Assembly: GCA_025057955.1 (NCBI GenBank)
Contig: JANXER010000013.1
Coordinates: 1 to 32,852 of the forward strand
DNA: 32,852 bases
Direction: 5' to 3'
From: Candidatus Methanomethylicaceae archaeon
Lineage (GTDB): Archaea > Thermoproteota > Methanomethylicia > Methanomethylicales > Methanomethylicaceae
Shown: positions 1 to 8,112 of the stretch, piece by piece
Position numbering within the stretch: the first letter of the stretch is position 1
How the letters are laid out: the number at the start of each line of letters is the position of its first letter
Program-made: the position numbers and the translations under genes
Notes under the pieces: model-generated
The model's input: only the letters and a program-made list of their open reading frames with translations
What the model was told of the DNA's origin: nothing
Databases searched by the model: none

Positions 1-1
1 A

Positions 2-2257
2 ATCTATGGTGTAAATTCAACTGTTTCTTCACTTTACGCAAGCTCATTAAACTTAAAGCTTTGGCAAAATTCCACGGGAGTATATTTCTCATATAATAAT
101 GGATCATCAGTGCTATTGAGTGGTAGATTTTATACTGAGCCTATGAGATTGCTTATGAGATTTTATATATGGGAATACAATCCCATTCAACCATATTCGG
201 ATTATGAATTTTATGTGGAAATAGATAAAATTTTGCTTATACCAAGAAATATGGAGACAATTACCTTCATTTTACCGCCTGGCGATTGGTATTTATTAAA
301 TATGAATGGAACAATTCTAACCAATAGCCAAGGCAATTTCATAAATTATAATTCCATTGGCTTTGAAGGGATGCTCATAGGTCTTATAGATCAACCATAT
401 ACCATTTCAGGTAATTTTTATGCAAATTCAACAATAGTATTAAATGGAACTAAACTTTCACATACAAAAAATCCTCCCAAATATTTCTCAATATTTGATG
501 ATTGTTCCTCTTCATCTGGATGGATGGGATCTCATGGATCAACAGGATGGGAGAGAGGTTATGAATTTGGAACAAAAAATGGTCTTCTTTATGTCTATGG
601 AGGTGCGAGAAGTCCATATGATGTATTTATGGAAAAAGTCCTCTCTTTATATGCATATGAAATTAACATAATGTTTGATACTAGAACAATTCCTACTTAC
701 GGCTATATAATTTCATCATATCTTACTGGAGTTTATCTTAAGCTATCCAATGGCTCTTTTATAAATATATTAACATCTCAAGTGAATTTAGCAAGTGGAA
801 ATTGGCAAAACATAAATTTAACCTATAGCTCAAGCACAGCTCTTACTATAACTGGAATAAGATTTACATGGTATGTAACTGGATCAGGCGGCTGGGGTTA
901 TTTCTGTATGGAGACTCATTTAGATAATTTAAATATATCATGGAAGGGGGATGCTGGATTAACGATAATGGGAACTAGAATCAATGATGTTATATACATC
1001 TATGAGGGTTCCATATTGAAAAAATCCATGGTAAGTAATGGTGGCAATATAATAATCTCTCCAATTGATATTGCTCAACCCTTCAATGGAAGAATTATAT
1101 TAATCAGCAGACCTTATATGTATCCTCTTGCCACATACCATGGAAGTTTGGATTGGAATGATGTACTAATTTATTCCGATGGCACTCTAAATAAAAACTC
1201 TTTAGGAATTCAACCAGTAAATACTTTAGGAGGAAGTGAATGCAATACCATAGCGGATTGGTCATTTGCCTATAATCTCATATCTGGAGGCACCATGCCC
1301 ACTTTTTCATCATCCTCAGGCTATGTAAGATTTGATTGTAATCGAATAAGCTATTATAATCCCTGGGGTTGGGATTCTCCTCCGGTCTGTGAAGCATGGT
1401 TCTACTTACGCTTCAATATAAGTGAAATCGTGAGGAATTTGACGATTTCCCTTTATGCTGATGGATCATTTACTTATTTCTCCGGAGGCTATATTTTTGA
1501 GCAATGGGGTGAAATTCTACTATATCTGGTTCAAGGCAATAATTGGACTTTATTAACACAATCCTCAAAATCTACATCACCATTTTTGAACACTTCCATG
1601 AATATTTCACCCAATAATTTCATAATGATAGATGCTATAATAGTAGCATTTCACACATATGCTAGAGGTCAGACTTATTATAGCATATATTCTAATCCTA
1701 TTTGGGGTAGAATTGACTATTTAAGATTATCATATCAAAGGATACCTAATAATTATTCTGGTCCTTCAGTTATAAATCTTCAGCCAGGATGGAGGGCAGT
1801 TATTAATTCAAGCATATACTGGGCCAATTATTCAGGAATTGCCATAATTCCAAAAAATATTACTTCATGGCCAGCAAATCTATCTATAGCAATCTATCCT
1901 TCCTCAGAGGTTTACATGGGAAAATTTCAGCCTGGCTATTTATACTATCTCTATTCATATAAGATCTATTCACCGAAAATTGATAAAATCTTTTATCAAG
2001 TTTTAAATAATGATATGGAACTATATAGAACTGAGCTCACTTTAATAAATTACTCATCTTCTCATTATATCTTCTCCTTCAAGAGCTTTAATAATGGAAT
2101 ACTTATATCAGATTATATGCCTAAAGTATTAGTGGATGGCGTGGAACAGAAGTTCATTCGCATTGCTCCATACACTTATCAAATTATAGCGAGGCGAGGA
2201 GCGCTATTGGAGATCTATGATTGTTTTGGAATTAGACTCTCAGCTCTTCTTCCTTAA
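2..2257 (+). CDS. Large sequon-rich surface protein, C-terminal part (5' truncated by window edge)
   Basis: The frame is open from the first bases of the window, so the gene starts upstream and the GTG at 110 is only an internal start candidate. The visible part has about 750 residues, is rich in Tyr, Ser, Asn and aromatic residues, and carries many N-x-S/T sequons, as expected for an exported archaeal glycoprotein. I see no membrane span and no C-terminal anchor. Two Trp/Gly/Ser-rich stretches (around residues 165-310 and 410-570 of the visible frame) look like beta-sandwich, lectin-like modules, each followed by a shorter beta-rich segment. It lies 44 bp before the first pilin on the same strand, which suggests a pilus-associated adhesin or tip protein. 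I recognise no named family; the function is inferred from composition and position only. Confidence 0.7.
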   Translation: MYGVNSTVSSLYASSLNLKLWQNSTGVYFSYNNGSSVLLSGRFYTEPMRLLMRFYIWEYNPIQPYSDYEFYVEIDKILLIPRNMETITFILPPGDWYLLNMNGTILTNSQGNFINYNSIGFEGMLIGLIDQPYTISGNFYANSTIVLNGTKLSHTKNPPKYFSIFDDCSSSSGWMGSHGSTGWERGYEFGTKNGLLYVYGGARSPYDVFMEKVLSLYAYEINIMFDTRTIPTYGYIISSYLTGVYLKLSNGSFINILTSQVNLASGNWQNINLTYSSSTALTITGIRFTWYVTGSGGWGYFCMETHLDNLNISWKGDAGLTIMGTRINDVIYIYEGSILKKSMVSNGGNIIISPIDIAQPFNGRIILISRPYMYPLATYHGSLDWNDVLIYSDGTLNKNSLGIQPVNTLGGSECNTIADWSFAYNLISGGTMPTFSSSSGYVRFDCNRISYYNPWGWDSPPVCEAWFYLRFNISEIVRNLTISLYADGSFTYFSGGYIFEQWGEILLYLVQGNNWTLLTQSSKSTSPFLNTSMNISPNNFIMIDAIIVAFHTYARGQTYYSIYSNPIWGRIDYLRLSYQRIPNNYSGPSVINLQPGWRAVINSSIYWANYSGIAIIPKNITSWPANLSIAIYPSSEVYMGKFQPGYLYYLYSYKIYSPKIDKIFYQVLNNDMELYRTELTLINYSSSHYIFSFKSFNNGILISDYMPKVLVDGVEQKFIRIAPYTYQIIARRGALLEIYDCFGIRLSALLP

Positions 2258-2275
2258 CCTCTTTTTAAATTTCCA
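2256..2275 (+). promoter_or_regulatory. TATA-type promoter of the pilin genes, shared motif copy 1
   Basis: The sequence AACCTCTTTTTAAATTTCCA overlaps the stop codon of the preceding gene and ends 26 nt before the pilin ATG. The TTTTTAAA core is a plausible archaeal TATA box with the expected start point a few bases before the ATG. It matches the motif at 8080-8099 in 19 of 20 positions. Confidence 0.6.
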
Positions 2276-2301
2276 TTACTTCAATATTTTGGGAATGTAA
2301 G

Positions 2302-2718
2302 ATGAGGCTCCCTCAGATATTGAGGAATAAGCGTGGCGATATTTCCTCTCCTATAATTGTAATATTAGTAACAGTAGCAGCTTTAGCTGTGGCTGGAATG
2401 ACAGTTGCATGGATGGCTTCTACAGGAGCAAGAGTAGCAAATCAAGGCTCGCTCATAGTTTTGGGAACACCAACATTAACCTCTGGATTAAACCCTACCT
2501 TACTTATGACCGTCAAGAACATAGGTACTGCTCAAGTTAATGTTTCAACCGTTCGCATTTCAACATATAGTGCATCCATAAATCAAAATGTTGCACCAGG
2601 TTCATCCTTGATCATTAGTGTAATAATTAATAATTTTACCTCTCAATCTGGACAGACATATAACGGTACTTTATTAACAGATGCTGGCACAATTGCGTTT
2701 TTAGCTTATTGTCAATGA
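2302..2718 (+). CDS. Archaeal type IV pilin A
   Basis: This 138-aa protein has a class III (prepilin) signal: a short basic leader ending K10-R11-G12, then D13 and an unbroken hydrophobic helix to about residue 37. PibD-type peptidase would cut after G12. The rest is a small Thr/Ser/Asn-rich domain with sequons, typical of archaeal adhesion pilins and archaellins. The start ATG is the only one that gives a leader of normal length. It is followed directly by a paralogue; 107 bp (2326-2432) are identical to 2747-2853, covering the cleavage site and the helix. The role as a structural subunit of a surface filament is established for the family; which filament is inferred from the ATPase and platform genes downstream. 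Confidence 0.9.
   Translation: MRLPQILRNKRGDISSPIIVILVTVAALAVAGMTVAWMASTGARVANQGSLIVLGTPTLTSGLNPTLLMTVKNIGTAQVNVSTVRISTYSASINQNVAPGSSLIISVIINNFTSQSGQTYNGTLLTDAGTIAFLAYCQ
2326..2432 (+). repeat. 107-bp perfect direct repeat, copy 1 (pilin A signal/helix)
   Basis: These bases are identical to 2747-2853 at every position, including third codon positions. The match covers the end of the leader, the cleavage site and the whole hydrophobic helix. Identity stops abruptly at both ends. Confidence 0.95.
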
Positions 2719-2728
2719 GGTGGTTTGC

Positions 2729-3151
2729 TTGAAGTCTATCCTTAAAAATAAGCGTGGCGATATTTCCTCTCCTATAATTGTAATATTAGTAACAGTAGCA
2801 GCTTTAGCTGTGGCTGGAATGACAGTTGCATGGATGGCTTCTACAGGAGCAAGCTCAGCAACTACTGGAGCATTAGTAGTAATTGGCTCTCCAATGGTTT
2901 CAAGCAATAATTTAATGATTACTATCAAGAACTTGGGATCTTCTCAAGCTATACTACAGAATGCATCCATTACAATTAATAATGTTATTTATTTCGCTAG
3001 TAGCATTGTCCCTAATGCGATAAACTCAGGCGAAAGTCGTGCCATACTTATAACATTAACAGGATCACCATCTCCTCAATCAGGGCAAATATACTATGGC
3101 TCTCTTATGACTAATCATGGAACTTTAGCCTTTACAGCAATTGGACAATAA
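2729..3151 (+). CDS. Archaeal type IV pilin B
   Basis: This is the paralogue of the preceding pilin. I place the start at TTG 2729, five bases after a GAGGTGG ribosome site (2717-2723); it gives the leader MKSILKNKRG, with prepilin cleavage after G10. The in-frame GTG at 2720 lies inside that ribosome site and is less likely. The mature N-terminal helix is identical to pilin A in protein and DNA. The globular part is diverged, although both have a similar length and end with a related segment (QSGQ-Y-G-L-T). The genes are only 10 bp apart and are probably co-transcribed. Two pilins next to one ATPase and one platform resemble the UpsA/UpsB pair of Sulfolobales, but I cannot show orthology. 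Confidence 0.9.
   Translation: MKSILKNKRGDISSPIIVILVTVAALAVAGMTVAWMASTGASSATTGALVVIGSPMVSSNNLMITIKNLGSSQAILQNASITINNVIYFASSIVPNAINSGESRAILITLTGSPSPQSGQIYYGSLMTNHGTLAFTAIGQ
2747..2853 (+). repeat. 107-bp perfect direct repeat, copy 2 (pilin B signal/helix)
   Basis: Second copy of the repeat, offset by 421 bp from the first. The flanking codons for the leader start and the globular domain are clearly diverged, so the identity is confined to the N-terminal module. Confidence 0.95.
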
Positions 3152-3169
3152 TCTCCTTTTAAAATTCCT
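3150..3169 (+). promoter_or_regulatory. TATA-type promoter of the pilus ATPase gene, shared motif copy 2
   Basis: The sequence AATCTCCTTTTAAAATTCCT agrees with the motif at 8080-8099 in 17 of 20 positions and overlaps the stop codon of pilin B. A start of transcription about 25 nt downstream would still include the strong GGAGGT ribosome site at 3180-3185. Confidence 0.5.
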
Positions 3170-3191
3170 CTCTTTTTTTGGAGGTTATATT

Positions 3192-4685
3192 ATGAAATTC
3201 CTGAAATTTATAAGATTAAAGCGATCATTTAGGGAAATCGATCTTCCATCTGTGAAAATACATATTCTCAGAGGAAGTTTAAATGGAAAAATTCTAGCGG
3301 AATATAAGGTAGGTTTAAGCAATGTTAGTATTGTAAACGATTCTTATGTGATAAATGATCCAGCTATTTCTGAAGAGGAAGTAAAAGAATTGGAGAGAAA
3401 AGCCTCTCAATTATTATATCTTCTTCCTCTTGAGGCTATAAAGGATGAGAAAATTTTTGAAAAATATGTTGGAATAAACAATGAAGTTCTTTTATATTTC
3501 TTAAAAAGGGAGCTCCTTGGTTATGGTGCTTATGATATTTTAATGAATGATGAAAATATTGAGGATATAGTTTCTTGGCCAGGTCAAACCATATGCAAGC
3601 ATAGAGAATTTGGAACACTTAAAGTGAATATTGAGCTCTCAGAGAAGGATTTTGAAAGACATATAGAAAAGTTGGTCCATATGGCTGGAAAATCAATTTC
3701 TCTATTTCACCCTATTCTTTCTGCTAGATTGCCAACAAATGATAGGCTTACTGTAACTTATGCTAGGGAGGTCTCAGATAAACCATCCTTTGCCATAAGG
3801 AAATTTCCAAGAAAGCCCTGGTCGATAACCTCCATAATGATGATGGGAACGCTTACGCCTGAGATGGCAGCTTATTTAATGCTATTAATAAAATATAAAA
3901 AAGCTATTCTTATTTGTGGGCCAATCGGCTCAGGTAAGACATCATTAATTAATGCTCTTTGCTCTCTAATTCCAGCTGAAAGTATTGTAGTTACCGTGGA
4001 GGATACTCCAGAACTCAGATTAGCCAGAAGGAATTGGATTTCCTTCATTACAAGGGAATCCATGAATGTGGAAGAGAGGGGGGAGATAACAATGTTCGAT
4101 TTAGTTAAACATGCTTTAAGACAACCAGCTGATTACATAATAGTAGGCGAGGTTAGAGGTGAAGAAGGAAGAATATGGGCACAGGCTATATCAACAGGAC
4201 ATGGAGGAATTACTTCTTTACATGCTGATACTCCTGAAGGAGCTTTAGAGAGACTAAGGGCTGATCCTATAAGGGTTTCCGAAGGAGCATTGAGGTTTCT
4301 ATCCACTATAGTAATCATTAAGTCCATAACAATAGAGAAGGGCCTCGGTATTAGAATTAATGGAAGGCGAGTTTTAGGAATTTATGATTTATCAATAAAT
4401 GGCGCAATTCCCATATTCAAATATGAGCCCACTACGGATTCCTTCATTCAAGTAAATAATCCAATACAATCAAGGGCAATAAATGAAATAATGGAGATTA
4501 TACCAAGATTTAAGCTTGAGGAGGAATATCGTCTTTATACATCATTTCTAAGAAGATTGAAGGAAACACTTCCTCTTAATCCTCAATTGGGCTCTCATAT
4601 TGTTGTAACAGAACTTGTTCAAGAATTATATAGAAATTCCCTAGGAGGGCCATTTATTGAAAAATTATCTAATTACACTAATTAA
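3192..4685 (+). CDS. Type II/IV secretion ATPase (GspE/TadA/UpsE family)
   Basis: This hexameric assembly ATPase would power polymerisation of the pilus at the inner face of the membrane. I use ATG 3192, six bases after a perfect GGAGGT; the longer frame from 3141 would begin inside the preceding pilin gene. The protein is 497 aa. Visible motifs are the Walker A GPIGSGKT (243-250), a Walker B/Asp-box region VGEVRGEEG (about 318-326) and the His box STGHGGITSLHADT (334-347), all intact. The N-terminal third is the variable domain that docks on the platform protein. The next gene overlaps it by 29 bp, so ATPase and platform are translationally coupled. The composition (pilins, ATPase, platform) matches archaeal type IV pili; it is not an archaellum locus because no FlaH/ArlH-like gene is present. 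Confidence 0.93.
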   Translation: MKFLKFIRLKRSFREIDLPSVKIHILRGSLNGKILAEYKVGLSNVSIVNDSYVINDPAISEEEVKELERKASQLLYLLPLEAIKDEKIFEKYVGINNEVLLYFLKRELLGYGAYDILMNDENIEDIVSWPGQTICKHREFGTLKVNIELSEKDFERHIEKLVHMAGKSISLFHPILSARLPTNDRLTVTYAREVSDKPSFAIRKFPRKPWSITSIMMMGTLTPEMAAYLMLLIKYKKAILICGPIGSGKTSLINALCSLIPAESIVVTVEDTPELRLARRNWISFITRESMNVEERGEITMFDLVKHALRQPADYIIVGEVRGEEGRIWAQAISTGHGGITSLHADTPEGALERLRADPIRVSEGALRFLSTIVIIKSITIEKGLGIRINGRRVLGIYDLSINGAIPIFKYEPTTDSFIQVNNPIQSRAINEIMEIIPRFKLEEEYRLYTSFLRRLKETLPLNPQLGSHIVVTELVQELYRNSLGGPFIEKLSNYTN

Positions 4686-6351
4686 TGAGCAATTATTTTC
4701 CATTTTCAAACCATTTATAAGCTTTATAGTAAGAGTATATTCACCTTCAATATACATATCAGGAATGCTAATAACACCACAGCAATTTGCAATAAGGCTA
4801 ATGATTACAATATTAATTGCCATAGCAATTTCATCAATATCAATTTTTTTAGCACCTTCTTTTCCTCTTGCTTTTATAGGTATTATTTCTATTTCAATTC
4901 CAATAATATATTCAATAATACCATTTCTTGAAATAAATAGAAGGAGAATTAATTGTGAAAGAGAGCTTCCATTTGTTACTACTTTTCTAACAATAGCATC
5001 AGCTTCCTCCTTATCCCTTTCATCAGCAATTTTAAACCTTTCAAAAATTCATCATCTTAAAGCATTTGCTAAGGAAGCCATGAGAATAGAAAAAGTAAGA
5101 AGGCTCTATGCTATAAGTCCATCAGATGCAGTAATATTTGAGGCAAAAAATCATCCATCTGAGAGTGTCAAATCCATTCTTTTAACAGCTATGATGGCTC
5201 AAAAATTAGGAGAATCTCAATTCTTAATAATGAGGGATGAAATGATTAAGGCTTTTACAATTCTTTTATCAAAATTAAAAGTTCTATCAGATAAGTTTTC
5301 TCTATTAGCCTCCGCTCAAATGATTATCTTCATAATAATTCCAATGGCAATGATAACCATAGGTGTTATGTTCTCTGGAATATTAACTCCATTATCTTTA
5401 TTTTTCATTTGCATAATTCTTCCTAGCATATTTGTTCCTCTCATGAGTTATTTAATTGATTCCTATTATCCAAAGGAGCTTACAGAGCCTGTAAATTTAA
5501 TGCCCTTCTTAGCCTCGCTTTTCTTTGCTCCTTTGGCTATAATTACTTACAAATTATTCTATATTAATAGTAATTCACTTATTTCATTTCATAATATTCT
5601 TTCATTAATTATCATAATTTTCACAATACCATCAGCCATATGGTATTCACTTAAGAGAAGAGAAACTAGGCAAGTGTTAGAAGCATTGCCAATATTTACT
5701 CGTTCTATGGCAGAGGAAGTAAAAAAGGGATTATCACCATCTCAAGCACTACAATTGCTTTCCAAAAGTTTCAATCTCACTTTCAATAAAATTCTTATTA
5801 ATATAGTTGCTCATGTGAGGAGCGGCGCTAGAATAGGCGAAGCCACAAGTACTATAAAAATGCCATGGATAGCTCACGTCTATTTTGAGCTATTAGATTA
5901 TGCTGAACAAGTAGGAGCTGATCCAAAATCCATGAATGCACTATCAGAGCTCGTGAATAATATACATACTTCAATGAAATCTCTTCACTCTCAAACTTCA
6001 TTATTTAAAGCTTCTTGTATAATAAATTCAATTATACTTCCATTTTCTATAGCCATGGTAATTGAAGTTGTGGTAAAACTTTTCGCTAATGTATCAAAAA
6101 TGCTAATATCGATTCCTCTTCCCATGGGCCTCTCTTTATTAACACTCGATTTATTATCATTAGTTGAATTAATTGCTTATTCAGGTGTAATCCTCAATGC
6201 TTATTTCCTAGGGATATTAGGAGGGAAAGTTTCAGGAGGAGGATCTATAGTAGATGGATTGTCCATGGCACTTTTATGTATCATATTGGCTGAATTTACT
6301 TTAATTCTACTTGTTGATTTTGGAACAATAGCCTCTCTATTCGATTGGTGA
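4657..6351 (+). CDS. Type IV pilus membrane platform protein (TadC/GspF/UpsF family)
   Basis: This 564-aa integral membrane protein carries two copies of the T2SSF-type cytoplasmic helical domain. The first lies around residues 100-200, the second around 340-450, each flanked by groups of hydrophobic helices. The duplicated layout is that of archaeal platform proteins such as UpsF and AapF. The start is TTG 4657, seven bases after GGAGGG (4644-4649), inside the end of the ATPase gene. Its job is to anchor the ATPase and pass subunits into the filament. It shares a 1-4 bp junction with the following ectoprotein gene, showing one operon. Confidence 0.88.
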   Translation: MKNYLITLINEQLFSIFKPFISFIVRVYSPSIYISGMLITPQQFAIRLMITILIAIAISSISIFLAPSFPLAFIGIISISIPIIYSIIPFLEINRRRINCERELPFVTTFLTIASASSLSLSSAILNLSKIHHLKAFAKEAMRIEKVRRLYAISPSDAVIFEAKNHPSESVKSILLTAMMAQKLGESQFLIMRDEMIKAFTILLSKLKVLSDKFSLLASAQMIIFIIIPMAMITIGVMFSGILTPLSLFFICIILPSIFVPLMSYLIDSYYPKELTEPVNLMPFLASLFFAPLAIITYKLFYINSNSLISFHNILSLIIIIFTIPSAIWYSLKRRETRQVLEALPIFTRSMAEEVKKGLSPSQALQLLSKSFNLTFNKILINIVAHVRSGARIGEATSTIKMPWIAHVYFELLDYAEQVGADPKSMNALSELVNNIHTSMKSLHSQTSLFKASCIINSIILPFSIAMVIEVVVKLFANVSKMLISIPLPMGLSLLTLDLLSLVELIAYSGVILNAYFLGILGGKVSGGGSIVDGLSMALLCIILAEFTLILLVDFGTIASLFDW

Positions 6352-6359
6352 TGAGCAAG

Positions 6360-8057
6360 ATGAAACTATGGGGGTTTGCCTTTATAATAATTCCACTTAT
6401 ATTACCCATATCTAATGCTAGTATAGATGTATGGATAATGCCAATTGAATGTAATGAAGATGGAACTTATTACCCTGGAGACTCCTTTTTTATTAACTAT
6501 ACCCTCTCCCTTCCCTCTGGAGGAACATACTATGATGAATTTGGAAATCCATGCAATTATTACTATAGTTTCAATTATGTAGAGGTATGGAGCGAATACA
6601 TTATCGGAGGGAAAGCGACTTCAATTAATGGAGCAATTCCTTGCCATATCTTAAAGAATACATCTTCGGGCTTAATACCAATATACATTAAAGCTCATGG
6701 CAACTATCACTATCAATATTGGATTAATGAAACATATTATGAAAAGATTAATAATGAAACCATTGAGAAATGGGGATGGTTTTGCTATTGGACAAGCAGC
6801 TCAATTAATTGGTCAAAGGAAATAAATATTGAAGTTGTAGATTATAATCCACACTTCACAAAATTTCTCTACTTAATTCCAGCTGAGACCACTTATAGAT
6901 CAAGGATAGTGTTATTACTAAGATATGATGGAAATGGTCCATCCTATAGTTTGAAACAAAGAGCGATTATGGATTGTTATAATAGTGAGGTTATGGGAAT
7001 AAGAGTTTGGAGGGGAAATGATGTAAAAATGGCAATTGAATTAGGATTCTATGACTTAAGATCACTAAAGGAATTTGAGGAGGAAATAAATTGGCCTCCT
7101 GAATGGCTATTAAAAATTCTCAATTTAAAAGAGTTCTATATGGGAAAGAAATTATTTATGGAATATGGACCAGCAACTGAGGATCTTCCCTTAGTATTCT
7201 CCAGTAATAATAGATATGCTAAAATAGTTTTCAAGCCAATTGATTATCGAATGGTTGAAGAACAATCAGAGCTATTAAATATTAACATAAGCTTATATTG
7301 GTCAAGATTTCCTGATAAATTTTTGATTAAAGAGACTTCCATCTACTCTGCCTCATTAATACTTCCTATTGAAGTAGAGAGAGGGAGGATGATTATTTCC
7401 ACAATTACGGATGGAGATATATTATTTTCAGCATTGCTTCAAGATCCACCAGAGGGAGATGAATGGTTCTTAGAACAATTTATTAATGATATAGGAAAGA
7501 TAGAGCCAATACCAGCAGGAACAATCCTAGCTATGGGAGAGGGAAAAATAATGGTTCCTAGGACAGTTACTTGTAAGTATAATTTAAGCATAGAACTCCA
7601 TGATAGAAAGACATGGATTCCAATTTATTTGTCTTCAGCTTTTGCTAACATTCCAGCTCAATCAATAAAAATAGAAATTCCAAGGGAATTAAAAGTAAAT
7701 GTAACGTATTGGGACTTCACCACTTATTTGAGAATTAACCTGAATTCTTCTTCTCCCTTAAGAAAAGTTATTATATTTTCTCTTGGGTTTATATGGAATT
7801 CCTTTGAATTACCCGATGTAACATCTTATGAGCTTTGGATAAGTAAGCCTAAGCACTTGAGGGAGAGCACCATCGTCTTTGCAGAAATTTTTGATATATG
7901 GGGAAATACGAAAATTATTGAGCTTGGCCAAGCTGGACCTTATATAGAAGGATCTCATGCTCCATCCTATGAGGGAATTTTAAATATTATGGCAATAATG
8001 GTTGGTATTATGATTGGATATGAAATAATTAGGAAAATGATGGATAAGTTCTTCTAA
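6360..8057 (+). CDS. Membrane-anchored extracellular protein of the pilus locus
   Basis: The protein (565 aa) starts with a hydrophobic signal peptide ending near NAS (about residue 20), has a long beta-rich ectodomain with many sequons, and ends with one membrane helix (about 540-560) and a short basic tail KMMDKFF. I choose ATG 6360, seven bases after GGTGAT (6347-6352); TTG 6345, GTG 6348 and ATG 6351 are in frame but add residues in front of a clean signal peptide. I recognise no family. The ectodomain contains a Tyr/Trp-rich N-terminal third and a probable Ig-like C-terminal part. Sitting between the platform gene and the VirB6-like gene, it may be a surface receptor, pilus guide or adhesin; that is inference. 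Confidence 0.8.
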   Translation: MKLWGFAFIIIPLILPISNASIDVWIMPIECNEDGTYYPGDSFFINYTLSLPSGGTYYDEFGNPCNYYYSFNYVEVWSEYIIGGKATSINGAIPCHILKNTSSGLIPIYIKAHGNYHYQYWINETYYEKINNETIEKWGWFCYWTSSSINWSKEINIEVVDYNPHFTKFLYLIPAETTYRSRIVLLLRYDGNGPSYSLKQRAIMDCYNSEVMGIRVWRGNDVKMAIELGFYDLRSLKEFEEEINWPPEWLLKILNLKEFYMGKKLFMEYGPATEDLPLVFSSNNRYAKIVFKPIDYRMVEEQSELLNINISLYWSRFPDKFLIKETSIYSASLILPIEVERGRMIISTITDGDILFSALLQDPPEGDEWFLEQFINDIGKIEPIPAGTILAMGEGKIMVPRTVTCKYNLSIELHDRKTWIPIYLSSAFANIPAQSIKIEIPRELKVNVTYWDFTTYLRINLNSSSPLRKVIIFSLGFIWNSFELPDVTSYELWISKPKHLRESTIVFAEIFDIWGNTKIIELGQAGPYIEGSHAPSYEGILNIMAIMVGIMIGYEIIRKMMDKFF

Positions 8058-8079
8058 ATGGATCGTCATTATATATCTG

Positions 8080-8099
8080 AACCTCCTTTTAAATTTCCA
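8080..8099 (+). promoter_or_regulatory. TATA-type promoter of the VirB6-like gene, shared motif copy 3
   Basis: The sequence AACCTCCTTTTAAATTTCCA lies 14 nt before the ATG at 8113. The TATA core is about 23 nt from the ATG, so the transcript is probably leaderless. It differs from the pilin promoter motif at a single position. Confidence 0.65.
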
Positions 8100-8112
8100 A
8101 ATTATTTATTTA

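Noticed and set aside
3192-6351. Archaellum motor genes
   Set aside because: ATPase and platform alone fit, but no ArlH, ArlF/G or ArlC/D/E-like genes are present and the pilins are short adhesion-type pilins.
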